DNA of 64,000 nucleotides from Alloascoidea africana (GCA_030581615.1 JAKTTT010000037.1:124001-188000); one strand, 5' to 3'; shown: positions 1 to 11,357, counted from the first letter of the stretch. Translations and numbers: made by a program. Notes: generated by a model from the letters alone, not told the origin.

Positions 1-1307
1 TGAAACATGCCTTTCTCACCTCCCTCACCTCCCGTTCGCGCTGATGGTGGCGGGCAATGCCAGCCGATCTCAACAGCAAGGACCCGTTCCGAGGCCCCGC
101 GCGGAAGCCACCAAGTCCGTGTGGCCAATGGGAGCGGCCGGATCTGGCTGGAGCATTCCCGAGGCACATGGCCCAACAACCAAACAGAGCGTGATTATAT
201 GATCCTACCCGGGCCAGCAGGGGATACCCAAAGGGGACACGTAATGGCGTGTGAGCATAATACAGTGCTCTGAAACTCGCCTCATACAACGAGATACACA
301 TCAATTTCCCCCTGCTCATATCTATCACAGGTGTCTGGCGATTTGAGGTGCAATCTCAGAAGAAACTTTAGATAAGCACGTCAACACTAACTCGGCTTGC
401 CAATCGGATCGCCACCAAAGCTGAACCCAGGAATCTTTCTCTGTTTGACTACTTAGTGTGCTTGCTTTAGGAGACATTGAGTGCAATTATCGAGTTTTCC
501 AAAGCGCTACTTGGAATCAATCGAGTTATCTTTTTCTCGTTTGTTGAAGAGATCCTTAAATCAATTCTACATTAGAGTTGTAAATTAAATCTGTACTGTA
601 ATAAGATCGATCTTCAAGCTTTTAATTTGTAGCTGACAGTGGCCAAAACCCAAAGGTGGGCAGTATGCTCTATCAGAATAAACTATCCATTCCATTTTGA
701 CTTTCTTCTTTGATCAACCTCGAGCAGATGAAAACGTCATCAACCACTCTTTTTCTCCCCGCCCTCATTTGTCGCCCGACCTTTTGTTCAAAGAAATCCA
801 AAAAAGTTGTCTTGATTCAATTTCAAGGGCGATCATTGATCTCCTAATTTTGACCTTAGAGCCTCATCCTAATGCTGGCCTTATCAGTTGGGGCTCCGCT
901 TGCAAGGTCATTTTCGGACAGATAGAAATCAAGATATGGATAAGGAAACACTTGGAGTCTTCCAAGAACTTCACCTCCAATCTATTCTGACTCTGTTCAC
1001 AAAGTCCCCAGCCCTGCCGAGTCAATTCGTACTTGCACAGCAATATGTCCTCCACTTTCACTCTTCCCCAGAGAAACACCCATACACACTCCTCACCATA
1101 CCCCACAGCAGATTTTCCGAATGTGTCGGGGAATGAAGGTACCATCCAAGAAGAAAAGTCCCAGAACTCTTTCGTACTGGCGATAGTGCTACTGCTTTAC
1201 TTTTCCATCACGGCGTATATACTCGACAGGCGCAATCCATCGCATTTCCACCGCTCACGCTTTGCACATCACTGGAAAAAACAGAAGTACTCGACCCTAG
1301 CCGGACA
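1..1307. other. left-edge intergenic region
   Basis: No supported gene. Short open frames exist on both strands but none shows a recognisable domain, and the longest plus-strand one (1033-1311) runs into the start of the phosphatase gene in another frame. It probably holds the promoter and 5' UTR of the PPS1-like gene. Confidence 0.5.
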
Positions 1308-4300
1308 ATGATCCGCCCGGCATCTTCCAGACAAAGGAAGACTCAAGAAATATCACTTAGGCATCCTAGCTTTGAAATAAAGACTGGAAATGAAGCGGCA
1401 CCTAGCTTAGAAGAGCTACTGGCGCAGAAAGAATCAACAGGCACAGTAGGCATGACTATGCTGACCCACACACGACCTACCGAGAACCTGTCCCGAAGAA
1501 ACAGTTTTAATTCGTCCTCATGGACCTTTGAAAAGGAAGGATCCGGAGCAGCAGAGCATGTTGAAAACGTTCTTCAGACTCATACCCCAGGAAAGACTGA
1601 TGATGGAAGCACATCATCTTCGGGCTCATTGTCTTCCTGTAGTTCTTCAACTGCTCAGGACCATGATCTTAATGAGGCATTTTCGAATGATCAACTTGAC
1701 CTAGAAACGGGTGACACCTTGGTTGGGAGGCTATCTTACGATGACGATGAGGAGAGAGGTGGGGATACAAGCAGTGACTTCACTTTCGGCTCCAATCTTG
1801 GGCGAGTTATAAGCATCACTACCAATGCCATGCCTCCAAGTGCCTTAAGCTCTTACTTTCAAATACACAGAGGTCATGTCTCCTCTATCAGTTCGGATCC
1901 TCCGGTGTTTGGAATCACAGGCGAGATGGCAGCAGGTGCAATAAACTGGCATTACTGTAAACCTCTCCCCGTACTCAAAGACGTTTTCCCCTGGTTTCAT
2001 GGTTTAAACGCTCAGAATGTGAGCCAAAGGGCTTTCCTCTCTGAAAAACGACAAGGCTTTGCTTCGTTTGAAACAAAATTTTGCGGTGATTTTACAGAAG
2101 CGAAGATTCCTTCTTCCTACAGAGGGCTGGCAGTAGTGAAAGTGGGGAGCATCAAGTTTGGGACTTTAATAGGAACCATGGCTCCCGAAGATATACTCAA
2201 AAGAACTTTTGATAATGACTACAGTTCAACGATAGATTTCAATAAGGTTCGGAAACTAGCGCTTAAAGATAAAGAAGGCGAGCAAAAACCGGTAGCTATT
2301 GGTCCCTATTTCAGAAAACCCGAAAGCTTGCCGATTCCAGCGCTTGATTTGATTCAAAAAGAAAGCAGAGCAACGATTATTGATGCTTGTGAAACTGAAC
2401 AGTTTCTGCCAGAATTCCTCGAACTTGATCCACCTGTGGGTGTATCACTTAGAAATTACTTCTTACAAGAATCCAAAATGGCTTGCATTTCGGACATTTT
2501 GGTGTATGGCGATCGATCTACAACCAAAGAACAAATAATTCTCTACAGCAAACTGATTTCAGCTGCCCAAAAGTTACTCAAGAAGAAACACCCTGAAGCA
2601 CCAGTATTCAACACATACGTCATCTCCGATCCTGTTGAATATTTCATGCAGAATCAGCCAGAACTAATCACAATGCCCTTGTTCCCTCCTAGTCGCACAC
2701 ACAGTCTTGCTGGGTCCTACCACAGTCCCAACATTGTATTTGAAAAAGCATTGCTTGAAAATTGGGATAGTAACTATCTTTTCCATGAAAAGTTTGAAAT
2801 CTCATTGATGACATCTGCTTCTGAAATCAACAACTCAGTTTGGCTCGGAAACTATGCTGATCTTGGCGCTTTTGATACCTTAATAAACGAACATCGTGGT
2901 AGAAAGCTAACTGAGATTGCTGTTCGCGATAATGGGTTTTTGAGCGAGGCTGAGCAAACTGTATTGGTCCGAGCAATCTGGAACACGCCAGTACTGAAAA
3001 TGGCTGAGAGCAATGAGAATCATCTTTGGGAAGGTGCAATTCGTGACCCAATGGCTACGCCCCTTTCTTCGAAAAACTGGAAAACTCTTGTTAGTTGTAC
3101 TGATAGAGCAGCTTTACCTTCTCAAGAACAGCTTCAGTTGTTTTTGAAGCAAACTGAAATAGACCTGTCAAAAGTTGTTACATTTGAGTTCCCATCTTCT
3201 GGAACCGTTGCTCTTGGTGAATTGAGCGAAACCAACATCTTATCAATAATTAACACATGCAAAGTGTTGTATGTAAGGTCTACCTCAACTACGCCGTCCT
3301 TCCTCTTCTGTAGTGATGGATATACAGAAACTTCATTGTTAGCATTGGCTTTCATCATTTATTCAACGAATGTTTCTGCAAGCCAAGCCTGGCTTGACCT
3401 ACATTTGAAGTATGGGAGACCGTTCCATGCTATGCCTCGAGATACAGATTTGCTCAACCATGTCCAGGCAGTATTACGTGCATTTTCTCCTTTAAATCAA
3501 GATAGAAAGTTTATACCATTTGAGATCGAAATGTTCAACAGAGGCGATAACATAATGATCAACAAGTCTTTTATAGCTCCTGACGTTGAGCAGTGGTTTG
3601 AAATAAGCGAAGGAAACTTTCCTTCCAAGATTTTGCCACATCTCTATTTGGGTTCTCTAGCCCACAGTTCGAATTTGACGCTGCTCGAGAATCTGGGAAT
3701 AAAAAGAGTTATCAGCGTTGGAGAATCGGTAGGTTGGCTGCCTTCTAGTGAATCAAAGATGGCTTCTGCCACAAAACGGGATATTGAGTCTTCTAGTGTC
3801 TCCTCATTCCATGCAGTATTCAATGATGAGTTTCACATGTCTGAGGTTCTATGCATAAACGGCTTAGTTGATGATGGTGTCGACTCAATCTCGAGTGTGT
3901 TGTCACAGTGCCTCGACTTTATAAACGATGGCTTTACAAAAGGGGAGCCAACACTCGTCAATTGTCGAGCAGGCGTCTCACGCTCTGCTTCTGTTTGTAT
4001 TGCAGAGGTCATGAAGCGTTTGAAAATTGGTGTTCCACAAGCCTATTGCTATGTTCGTGCTCGGCGTTTAAATGTGATAATCCAGCCTAACTTGAAATTC
4101 ATGTACGAGCTATTTAAATGGGAAGAACTTCACCGTTTAATGTGGATCAAAAGAAACAGACGGTTGCACGAGCACAACTATCGTGTTGCTTGGGACCTAG
4201 ATCATAACGTGGATCCAGTAGAAAGAGGCTCAAATATCGATTTTGAGGATGAGGAAAAAGAACTGGCATTTATGACTAGACACTTTGATCCTGTTTTGAA

Positions 4301-4442
4301 TCAAAAGAATACAAACCATCTTGGAGTTGAAGGCTCCAATGAGACAATCGGGGACAAACAGCAAGAATGGTTGAGACAGGTGGATTGGCATGTATTTTGC
4401 AGAGAGATTAACCTCATGAATCGAGCCTACATGTTACGCTGA
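1308..4442 (+). CDS. PPS1: PPS1-like dual-specificity protein phosphatase
   Basis: Single-exon 1044-aa protein. The last ~250 residues form a dual-specificity phosphatase domain: a LPHLYLGSLAHSSN strand at its start, then the P-loop VNCRAGVSRSA with nucleophile Cys886 and Arg892, followed by YVRARRLNVIIQPNLKFMYE. That last block is typical of the fungal Pps1 family, in which a long N-terminal half precedes the catalytic domain. S. cerevisiae Pps1 (807 aa, from memory) is linked to S-phase progression; the substrate here is not evident. The residue before the catalytic Cys is Asn885, not the usual His of HCx5R; this may be normal in this subfamily. The N-terminal ~200 residues are Ser-rich and probably disordered. 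The start is the first ATG of the open frame. Confidence 0.85.
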   Translation: MIRPASSRQRKTQEISLRHPSFEIKTGNEAAPSLEELLAQKESTGTVGMTMLTHTRPTENLSRRNSFNSSSWTFEKEGSGAAEHVENVLQTHTPGKTDDGSTSSSGSLSSCSSSTAQDHDLNEAFSNDQLDLETGDTLVGRLSYDDDEERGGDTSSDFTFGSNLGRVISITTNAMPPSALSSYFQIHRGHVSSISSDPPVFGITGEMAAGAINWHYCKPLPVLKDVFPWFHGLNAQNVSQRAFLSEKRQGFASFETKFCGDFTEAKIPSSYRGLAVVKVGSIKFGTLIGTMAPEDILKRTFDNDYSSTIDFNKVRKLALKDKEGEQKPVAIGPYFRKPESLPIPALDLIQKESRATIIDACETEQFLPEFLELDPPVGVSLRNYFLQESKMACISDILVYGDRSTTKEQIILYSKLISAAQKLLKKKHPEAPVFNTYVISDPVEYFMQNQPELITMPLFPPSRTHSLAGSYHSPNIVFEKALLENWDSNYLFHEKFEISLMTSASEINNSVWLGNYADLGAFDTLINEHRGRKLTEIAVRDNGFLSEAEQTVLVRAIWNTPVLKMAESNENHLWEGAIRDPMATPLSSKNWKTLVSCTDRAALPSQEQLQLFLKQTEIDLSKVVTFEFPSSGTVALGELSETNILSIINTCKVLYVRSTSTTPSFLFCSDGYTETSLLALAFIIYSTNVSASQAWLDLHLKYGRPFHAMPRDTDLLNHVQAVLRAFSPLNQDRKFIPFEIEMFNRGDNIMINKSFIAPDVEQWFEISEGNFPSKILPHLYLGSLAHSSNLTLLENLGIKRVISVGESVGWLPSSESKMASATKRDIESSSVSSFHAVFNDEFHMSEVLCINGLVDDGVDSISSVLSQCLDFINDGFTKGEPTLVNCRAGVSRSASVCIAEVMKRLKIGVPQAYCYVRARRLNVIIQPNLKFMYELFKWEELHRLMWIKRNRRLHEHNYRVAWDLDHNVDPVERGSNIDFEDEEKELAFMTRHFDPVLNQKNTNHLGVEGSNETIGDKQQEWLRQVDWHVFCREINLMNRAYMLR

Positions 4443-4840
4443 TTTCTTTCACAATTTTTTATTATTTTTTTTTTCGGTTTTTTTTCAATGATGCTTACGG
4501 AATGTGATATAATCTTCAAACAAGCAGTAGACTCATTTTGTATTTTTTTGTTTTTAAATGCTCAGGCACCTTTGTATCCTAAGTTTGTGCTCTTTATGTT
4601 CTTTCTATTCGAATGACCCATCAAGGGATTTGTCTACTTTTGCTGTTATTGTTTGCATATAATGTGATTGAAAATGGTTTTGTTAAGATGTTGCAAGTGT
4701 ATATTAAGGAGTAACCTAGAACTTTGGCCAACATCACTCGGCCTTATTTTTTTTTTAACTTCTTTTACTCCACCCATACATTCTAGCTGCCTAATATCTA
4801 TGTTTTGCTCCTTGCGACGATCGAGGGCGGTGTACTATGA
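4443..4840. other. intergenic, T-rich 3' flank
   Basis: Contains long T runs right after the PPS1 stop (about 4450-4490), consistent with a 3' UTR and polyadenylation region. No gene is seen before the transposase relic begins. Confidence 0.4.
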
Positions 4841-5720
4841 TACTGTCGATTGTAGGACTAGTGGGTTCCTCCAACTTGGGTTTGATCGCGTTTTCCATAG
4901 TTGAGAGTGAGAATTACTCTACTTGGTCGTGGTTCCTTAAGACCTTTCGAGAGCAAAACCTCAGTCTTAATCCCAATGCGTTTCACTTCATCTCTGACAA
5001 CGAAAAAGGTCTTGTGAAGTCCATGGAAGAATCTCTTGGAGGATTTTTTTTCATTCAAGGTGTGTCAAGCACATGGTGAGCAATCTCTTGAAGTTGTTAT
5101 CAGGGGAGAGGAAAAAGGAAGGTAAGAGGCTTCTTTGGAGGTTGAGTTACTGCCTGAAAGATCGAAAAGAAACTCCACAATTGCTCTCCATGTGCTTGGC
5201 TCGTCAGAAATGAAGTTATAGGAATTGCAGTTAAGACTGAGGTTTTGCTCTCGAAAGGTCTTAAGGAACCACGACCAAGTAGAGTAATTCTCACTCTCAA
5301 CTATGGCAAACGCGACCAAAACCAAGTTGGAGGAACCCATAAGTCCCACAATTGACATTATCGTCATCTTATCGTCAGAAGAGACGCCAAGAGATCTCAT
5401 TAAAGTACCATCGAGCGCCAAAGTAGAGTTCAGCACTCCTGATTCCTAGAGGATACTACTGCAAGAATGATGGAAGTAGGCATTCTTGAAGGTGAATGCT
5501 GTGCTTGGTAGCTTTGAGAATTGGTCCATACATTCCAGCACCAAAGTCTCAATTGAGTGTATGTCATCATTGGGCTGACCGTCAGGACCAACTCGCATAG
5601 CATTTTCGGGGTTCTCCACTTCTGGAATATATTCGGCGGTCTGTATACTGGTAGACAAGAACCAATAGCCAAACAAACCTACCATCCGCCTAGGTGTTAC
5701 CAAAGATACTACGGTCATTA
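4841..5720. mobile_element. MULE (Mutator-like) transposase relics, inverted duplication
   Basis: Two copies of the same transposase segment lie head-to-head. The plus copy (about 4837-5079) and the minus copy (about 5718-5065) both encode a core block such as VESENYSTWSWFLKTFREQN followed by FISD. This matches the MULE transposase pattern (DGT...VAFAIVESE...WFL...ISD), and the minus copy also keeps an upstream LALDGTLMRSLGVSS stretch. The arms 4845-4998 and 5202-5356 are nearly identical in reverse complement, and a further short match flanks the loop (about 5063-5084 with 5179-5201). Neither copy is a complete transposase: the zinc-binding N-terminus and C-terminal parts are absent. Terminal inverted repeats were not identified. 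It is a decayed DNA transposon, not an active gene. Confidence 0.7.
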
Positions 5721-6535
5721 CCTTCTGGCTCTGTTTATATTATACAAATTGCATTATTATCAATCATGATGTCGTGACTTTTATTCAGGGCTTTACCCTT
5801 CACTGGCACCAATAGCTTTTGCCAGTCTTATATAGCTCTTTACTTAGAATATACAACAGATCTAAACTCGTACTTCTGATTCTTGATCTTTAGTGCTTAC
5901 ACTTACAATAAAGATTACTGCTCTCTTCTTTAACAAGTAAATAAAATTATCAAGATCATTTCTCCAATCCCATGTAGAAAATAGAAATGTACTACTTGAG
6001 ACTCCTATCTCAGAAACTTCCCCGCCATGTGCGTGTTGCTAGAGTTTTGAAGTTGCGGATAGAGAACATTGAAATAATAAAGAGGTATAATCAAGTAAGC
6101 ATTGGGGATTCTGATAACTGGATTCTCTATGTAAGAGATGAGCACAACTATCGAGAGACTCTGAATGTGTTTAAGACTGGTTTTGTATGATTTCTTATTG
6201 AATAATGCTCTATAAAGTTTAAGATCAAGTTAGGTAGACTTAAATGAATAAAAGTTCATGAGAATCGACTTTGGCAAAAGTATGAAAATACACATATTAG
6301 TGATATGTTATCAAAAGGCTAAGAATTTTCAATGGTTTCAAAAAGTTTGAGAGTTAAACTGTAGCTTTTCGTAATTTGGCGACAGAATGCTGAATGATCA
6401 AGGGTGAGCGTTTTATTTTCTCTCCCCAGTTTCCACACTCCAGAAACTTACTGACTATTACTATATCTCACGTTAAATAGACCAAAACTTCTAATTCAGA
6501 CAAAAAGATATGCATAACTAAATCGACGATTTTGC
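5721..6535. other. AT-rich intergenic, possible further transposon debris
   Basis: An open frame at 5987-6190 (+) encodes a basic 67-residue peptide with no domain I recognise. Being next to the transposase relic it may be a fragment of the same element, but nothing in it proves this. No other gene is seen. Confidence 0.3.
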
Positions 6536-6940
6536 TCAAAAAAGAAAATGACGAATAAAAGCTGAACCCAACATGAAAATGAGGAATTGCATATTTGTGA
6601 AAACATTCTTTGGTAGACCTCTCATCATTCTTAGGAATTTTTTCCAAAAAAGATCAACAGCTCTGTGCAAATTATCCACAAAAGCAAGCATCTCTGAGCT
6701 AGACCGATCAAAAGGGAAACACATCTGTTGGGTTGAGGTATCAATTATGATGTGAATTCTATTATGATCATGAGGATCAGTATATGCTGTTGGCCTAAAA
6801 CAAGAATGGATCAATGATGTCCAATTGTCCAAGTTCAAAATGCTGGCTGATGTTGGCAACTAGGCAAAAACGATTCTCACACTATATGAATCAGACAAAA
6901 TCCGTAATAGATTTGACATAACTGCAACAGTAGGCTGCAT
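6536..6940 (-). other. unassigned protein-like open frame downstream of the PRCC-like gene
   Basis: On the minus strand an ATG follows the PRCC-like stop codon directly (6940) and opens a 26-codon frame ending in TAG. The same frame continues for 107 further codons (6859-6536) with a protein-like composition (e.g. NRIHIIIDTSTQQMCFPF). The TAG lies in CCTAG, which could also be a splice acceptor, so the longer part might be a 3' exon. No family is recognised. It could equally be chance or a gene relic. Confidence 0.25.
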
Positions 6941-8053
6941 CTAAAAGCCGAACCTGGCCTTTCCTTCCATCTTCTTCTTTCGCTCTCCTTGGAATTTTTT
7001 CTCAAGACCTTCTTTATTCTGTTGTGCTCTCCGTATTAAATTCGAAATTTGATGCTTGCCACCACCAATTGCGCGTACTGGCGCTTCAAACTCGCCTAAT
7101 AAGCCCTGGGCCTTGAGATCATTATTGGTAGCTGTAAACTCATCCAGACTAAAGTCCACAAACTTGGCTTTTGATTTCTTGCCTGTGTTTTTACCCTCTT
7201 CTTGTTCCAATCCCAACTCGGCTGCCGTATTATCATTTTCTCTCTTGATATCATCTTTTGACAGCGGTCGAGAAGACCAACTAGACTCCATAGTAATGGA
7301 TTTCTTTTTAGCCTCTGGAAACATGTTTATAATTTCGTTCTTTCTTATAGCCGGCGGCTTTGAGACTTGCGAATCGGACGCCGAATTTTGCAACTTTTGG
7401 TTTTTCGCTGAGCGCGCAAGCACCGCGGCGGGTATGATTGTCACCTTTCTTTTCTTTGATGGTTGTGAGTTTTCGGGTGTTTTTGTTGTATCAGATGGTA
7501 TTGAAGGATTAGTAGGCATTGCCACTTCTCCATCAAAATATATGTTTTTGATACCTCCTCCTAAAGTCCTAGTTTGCCGACTAAGAGGAGCGTTTGTATG
7601 TTTCTGCTTTGCTGATCGTTTATTCAACTGGGAAACAACTCCTTCCTCATTGCTCACATTACTATTGGATCCAAACTCATCAAATGCGTCCGCTGGGGTA
7701 ATGCTGTAGCCGTCATCTACACTTGTCGTTCTTTGGCTTTCTTGTGCTTTCAGCTTGCGATTCGTAGGAATCGGTAAAAAAGATGTTACAGACTTTGACC
7801 CGGGTGCCCTATCAGACACCCTATTCTTAATCTTCTTTTCTGTTGTACTTTGGCTCTCATGTTTGTCACCCTGAGGCTTTTCTAATACAATTGTTTTTGG
7901 TTCTCTTCGCTTGACCGTTACTTTTTTATTTGTTTGTGGCACGATTGCCTCTGGCTGAGTTTCTATATTCTTTTTCGACGCTGAGCTTGTGTCAATAACC
8001 TTCTCTGGCTCAGAATCAGATTCCGAGTCACTGTAGTCGACTAGAAGAGCCAT
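6941..8053 (-). CDS. PRCC-domain protein (splicing/nuclear protein)
   Basis: 370-aa protein. The N-terminus MALLVDYSDSESDSEPE and the C-terminus (QISNLIRRAQQNKE..., ending KARFGF) match the two ends of the PRCC family: an acidic Ser/Asp start (LV.Y..S..SESE) and a conserved helical tail ending in (K/R)xGF. PRCC proteins are nuclear; the human one associates with splicing factors and MAD2B. The middle is charged, low-complexity and rich in Lys/Ser, with KRKVTIIPAAVLARS resembling a nuclear localisation segment. The in-frame sequence upstream (to 8086) lacks an ATG, so the ATG at 8053 is chosen. The role in this yeast is inferred from the family only. Confidence 0.7.
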   Translation of the reverse strand: MALLVDYSDSESDSEPEKVIDTSSASKKNIETQPEAIVPQTNKKVTVKRREPKTIVLEKPQGDKHESQSTTEKKIKNRVSDRAPGSKSVTSFLPIPTNRKLKAQESQRTTSVDDGYSITPADAFDEFGSNSNVSNEEGVVSQLNKRSAKQKHTNAPLSRQTRTLGGGIKNIYFDGEVAMPTNPSIPSDTTKTPENSQPSKKRKVTIIPAAVLARSAKNQKLQNSASDSQVSKPPAIRKNEIINMFPEAKKKSITMESSWSSRPLSKDDIKRENDNTAAELGLEQEEGKNTGKKSKAKFVDFSLDEFTATNNDLKAQGLLGEFEAPVRAIGGGKHQISNLIRRAQQNKEGLEKKFQGERKKKMEGKARFGF

Positions 8054-9531
8054 TTCGCGATGTTTTTGTACCTCATCTCTTTCCACTGAATCTCTCTAAC
8101 CTGTTACAATACTATGCATATATGTCGTGTAGTTTAGGCATAGCTATACTTCACAAGCGTTTGACCAGAACCAACTATAAAAAAGAAACCTGAGAAACTT
8201 GATCAGAATAAATATGTTTTCAATTTAATCTATCCCTATAGATAGTTCTGAAAAAAGCATTAGACTTGCGGTTTACGCTCAACGAATTTAATGATCAAAG
8301 AAGCACCAAAGAATCGGGGGGAACTCTAAAAAGGCGGGGTAACACAACTTCATAATGAACAGTCTAGATGTTTGAACGGGCCTTTCTTTTTTAGCCTTAC
8401 AATGTTTCCAAATAGCTATTAATACATCTTTTAATGATTTTTAACGAATGTAGTTTACTTTTCTTTGTATGTTAGCGGGCTTTTTTTTTCTTTTGGTTTG
8501 GCGTTCCAACATGTCCCCAAATCACTCATGAAGAGGAACAACGTCCAGATCACTTGAAGATGAGGAGTTCATTTACTGCTCAGCGTTCCAAGTTTTATAT
8601 TCCTTCAGTTTGTTCCCGTTAATTGAATTTCGGCGTTGTTGGGCGGAATATATAGTCCAGACCAAACACAAAAGATTGCACTGAAAGCGTTCCTTCAAGT
8701 TTACACCTTCAGGTTCTTCCTTAGTGTGGGGATTCTACGAAAGTATTATCTCCCTACTATAAAGTTCTTAATCCAGTACTAGATTTTAGGAAAATACAAT
8801 CTCTTGCTAGCATGAATATCAAGACAGAAGTTGTCTAAGCAATGGAGGCTCGATTTGAAAGTTCTATCCACTGACAACCGTCCTCTAGTCTCGTGCGGAG
8901 AGGAGGACAATGTAAATAAGACACTTTTATGTATTTTTGACTGTTGCCTACTGGGTAAATGCCTCTATATACCCTAGTTGTAACCGGACTGCGACTCCGT
9001 CACCCGGTAGACACCTGGCTCATTACAAGACACGGAAAAACTCTTAGAATGATTGTTCCGCTCTAGAATTTTTTTTTTTTGATAGATTTGTATGTAAAGC
9101 TCTGAAATGGTTGATCCTATGTTTAGCTTTATAATCTGTATCCTTTTTCCATCATCTTTAGTCTCTGCTAGGTAGAGTTTTGTAACTTGGTTCACGCTCA
9201 ACGAGCGCTTACAACTGGGGAAAACCAACACAGGAAAAAAGGGTTATAATGGTCACAACCGTCAACCGCGAAGCCAGATCAAACATAACTGAATTGCAAG
9301 ACAACTGAAGATCAACAGCCTTTAGCTAGTTCCTGTCTGTTCATCCCAGCAGTTTAGTTTAAGCGCCCCGTTGATAACTCATTTGGGCTCCGCGAACTTC
9401 CAGTCACCCAAGCTTTTTGGAGTAAGGTTGTGCTGGTGGAATATTCTTGACTGGTGCTTGGCTGTCATCAGCAGAGTCCAAATTGCAGTACACAGTAGCC
9501 TTTAGCTTCGAAAACAGTGTAAAAGCGTATA
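8054..9531. other. intergenic region between PRCC-like gene and GWT1
   Basis: About 1.5 kb shared by two divergent promoters. Short poly-T runs (about 8481-8490, 9066-9080) are seen, and no convincing gene, tRNA or repeat. Confidence 0.4.
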
Positions 9532-11063
9532 ATGGCGAGTGAGAAAAAGTTGAAGGAAGAGTTTGTGACTGGCCTTTCAGGTGGTTCCATAGGAGAGGTG
9601 TACTTTGTTACTTCTATCGCGCTGGTATGTAAGGTTAACTGCCCTCAACAGGATGCAAAAGAATGGGACTATTTTCATTGCTAATATTCTCGATGTAGGT
9701 TGGGTATCTATGTTGGTGTATTCTTCAGAAACAGACTAGCCTTTTCACCTCAAAGGGCCTATGGCTAACGGCTGTAGTTGCCGATTTTTTGTTGAATTGG
9801 ATCGGATTACTTCTCTCAATAACGATATACTCTCACCAGCCATCACTTTTGATATCACTCATTCTGCTGCCAGTGTTAGCGGGATCTACAGTATTCAAGA
9901 CACACCGCCCAAACAAGGTAGTACCGCCAATAAAAAATGCGAAAAAGACGGGGAATGAGGGGGATACCAAACAGATGATCTCTGAATACCTCCCGAAAAA
10001 GGCCTTTTTGACTGCATACAGAGGAGGCATGATGGTTATTACATGCGCAGCTATTCTGGCAGTAGACTTTCACGTTTTCCCGAGACGATTTGCAAAAGTT
10101 GAAACATGGGGTACATCGCTAATGGATATGGGCGTCGGGTCGTTTGTGTTTTCGATGGGGCTTGTCTCGGCAAGGCCACTACTGGTGGATAAAGCCAAAG
10201 GAATCCAAACTGGGGTATGGTCATCGCTGTTGAAATCGCTAAAGAGCTCTCTTTTGATTCTGGTTATTGGCACCATTCGGCTGGTATCGGTTAAGCTTTT
10301 GAGTTACCAGGAACATGTAACTGAATACGGGACGCATTGGAATTTCTTCATAACACTAGGACTAATCGGCCCGTTCAGCTCGATATGTGTTGGAATTCTA
10401 AAGCACATTCCTCGAAGCGTTGCTGCTCTTACAATTGGTCTGGTTTATGAATTTGCGCTGGCCAGAACAGATCTCTTGGCCTACATTCTTACTGCGCCCC
10501 GAGTGGACATTGTCTCGCACAACAGAGAAGGAATCTTTTCATTCATTGGGTACCTTTCAATCTTTCTTGTGGGACAATCAACTGGGCTCCATGTTCTTCC
10601 AAACCGTAACCTGGCAAAGACCCCGAACCCGAGTAAAAAGCCTACAGATGACAACCTGATCTTCTACATTATCACGAGGACCGTTTTTTATGGCGTTTCG
10701 TTTGGTCTTGTGTACCTGTATTACCCATTCAATGTGTCTAGAAGACTGGCCAACATGCCCTATGTTCTCTGGGTGTGCTCCTACAACATTGCTTTTCTAG
10801 GGCTCTATGTTTTCATCGAGCGCTACACCCTTGGCACTGGAGTCGACTACTCCCAGGCGACTCCGTACTCGCTGGAAGTCATCAATAACAACGGCCTCGC
10901 CATCTTCCTTCTTGCGAATGTCAGCACAGGAATGATCAACATGCAAGTGGACACTCTGAACAGCGATGATCGAGAAGCGATGCTGATCCTCGTGGGATAC
11001 TTGCTTGTGCTGTTTGGCAGCGCAAGCTTCCTCTCCTGGCGCAACATTCGCATCAAAATATAG
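9532..11063 (+). CDS. GWT1: GPI-anchor inositol acyltransferase Gwt1
   Basis: Spliced gene: exon 1 9532-9624 (31 codons), intron 9625-9698 (GTATGT...TGTAG, with a GCTAAT branch candidate), exon 2 9699-11063; 485 aa in total, close to S. cerevisiae Gwt1 (490 aa). The N-terminus (EEFVTGLSGGSIGEVYFVTS) and the block RRFAKVETWGTSLMDMGVGS are hallmark Gwt1/PIG-W sequences. The protein is a polytopic ER membrane enzyme with about 12-13 hydrophobic segments that acylates the inositol of GlcN-PI during GPI-anchor assembly; it is the target of the gepinacin/manogepix antifungal class. Exon 2 alone lacks the conserved N-terminus; joining at 9624/9699 restores the frame (SIAL|VGYL). Confidence 0.93.
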
Positions 11064-11156
11064 TCTGAAAGTAGCCCAAACCTATAGAAATCAACATCTG
11101 CTTTCCATTCATCCCGCCGTTTTTCGCATTTTCGGCGGCATTTTGCATTCGACAGG

Positions 11157-11224
11157 TCACGTGCCGTGGAACCAGGCGGATGAGGCGTCCGCGTACACGT
11201 GGGACCGGACCTGTATATACGCGT
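11157..11224. promoter_or_regulatory. SRP1 upstream elements: two CACGTG boxes, TATA and ACGCGT
   Basis: The 294-bp spacer between GWT1 and SRP1 has TCACGTG at 11157-11163 and CACGTG at 11196-11201 (E-box/Cbf1-type), a TATATA at 11213-11218 and an abutting ACGCGT (MCB-type) at 11219-11224. The start codon is ~135 bp further on. Factor assignment is by consensus only. Confidence 0.4.
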
Positions 11225-11357
11225 GGTCTGGGTCTGTAGAACAGGGAGAAGGGATCTTTTTTTTCCCTCTCTTTCTCATCTAAGTGTTTGTGTAGATTCT
11301 TCCATTCTCATTCTCTTCCAAACTCTGTTCTTGATTGATTTATATTGAAAGCTCACG

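Noticed and set aside
1033-1311. Frame with a possible transmembrane segment just before PPS1
   Set aside because: Overlaps the PPS1 start in another frame, no family match, composition not clearly coding.
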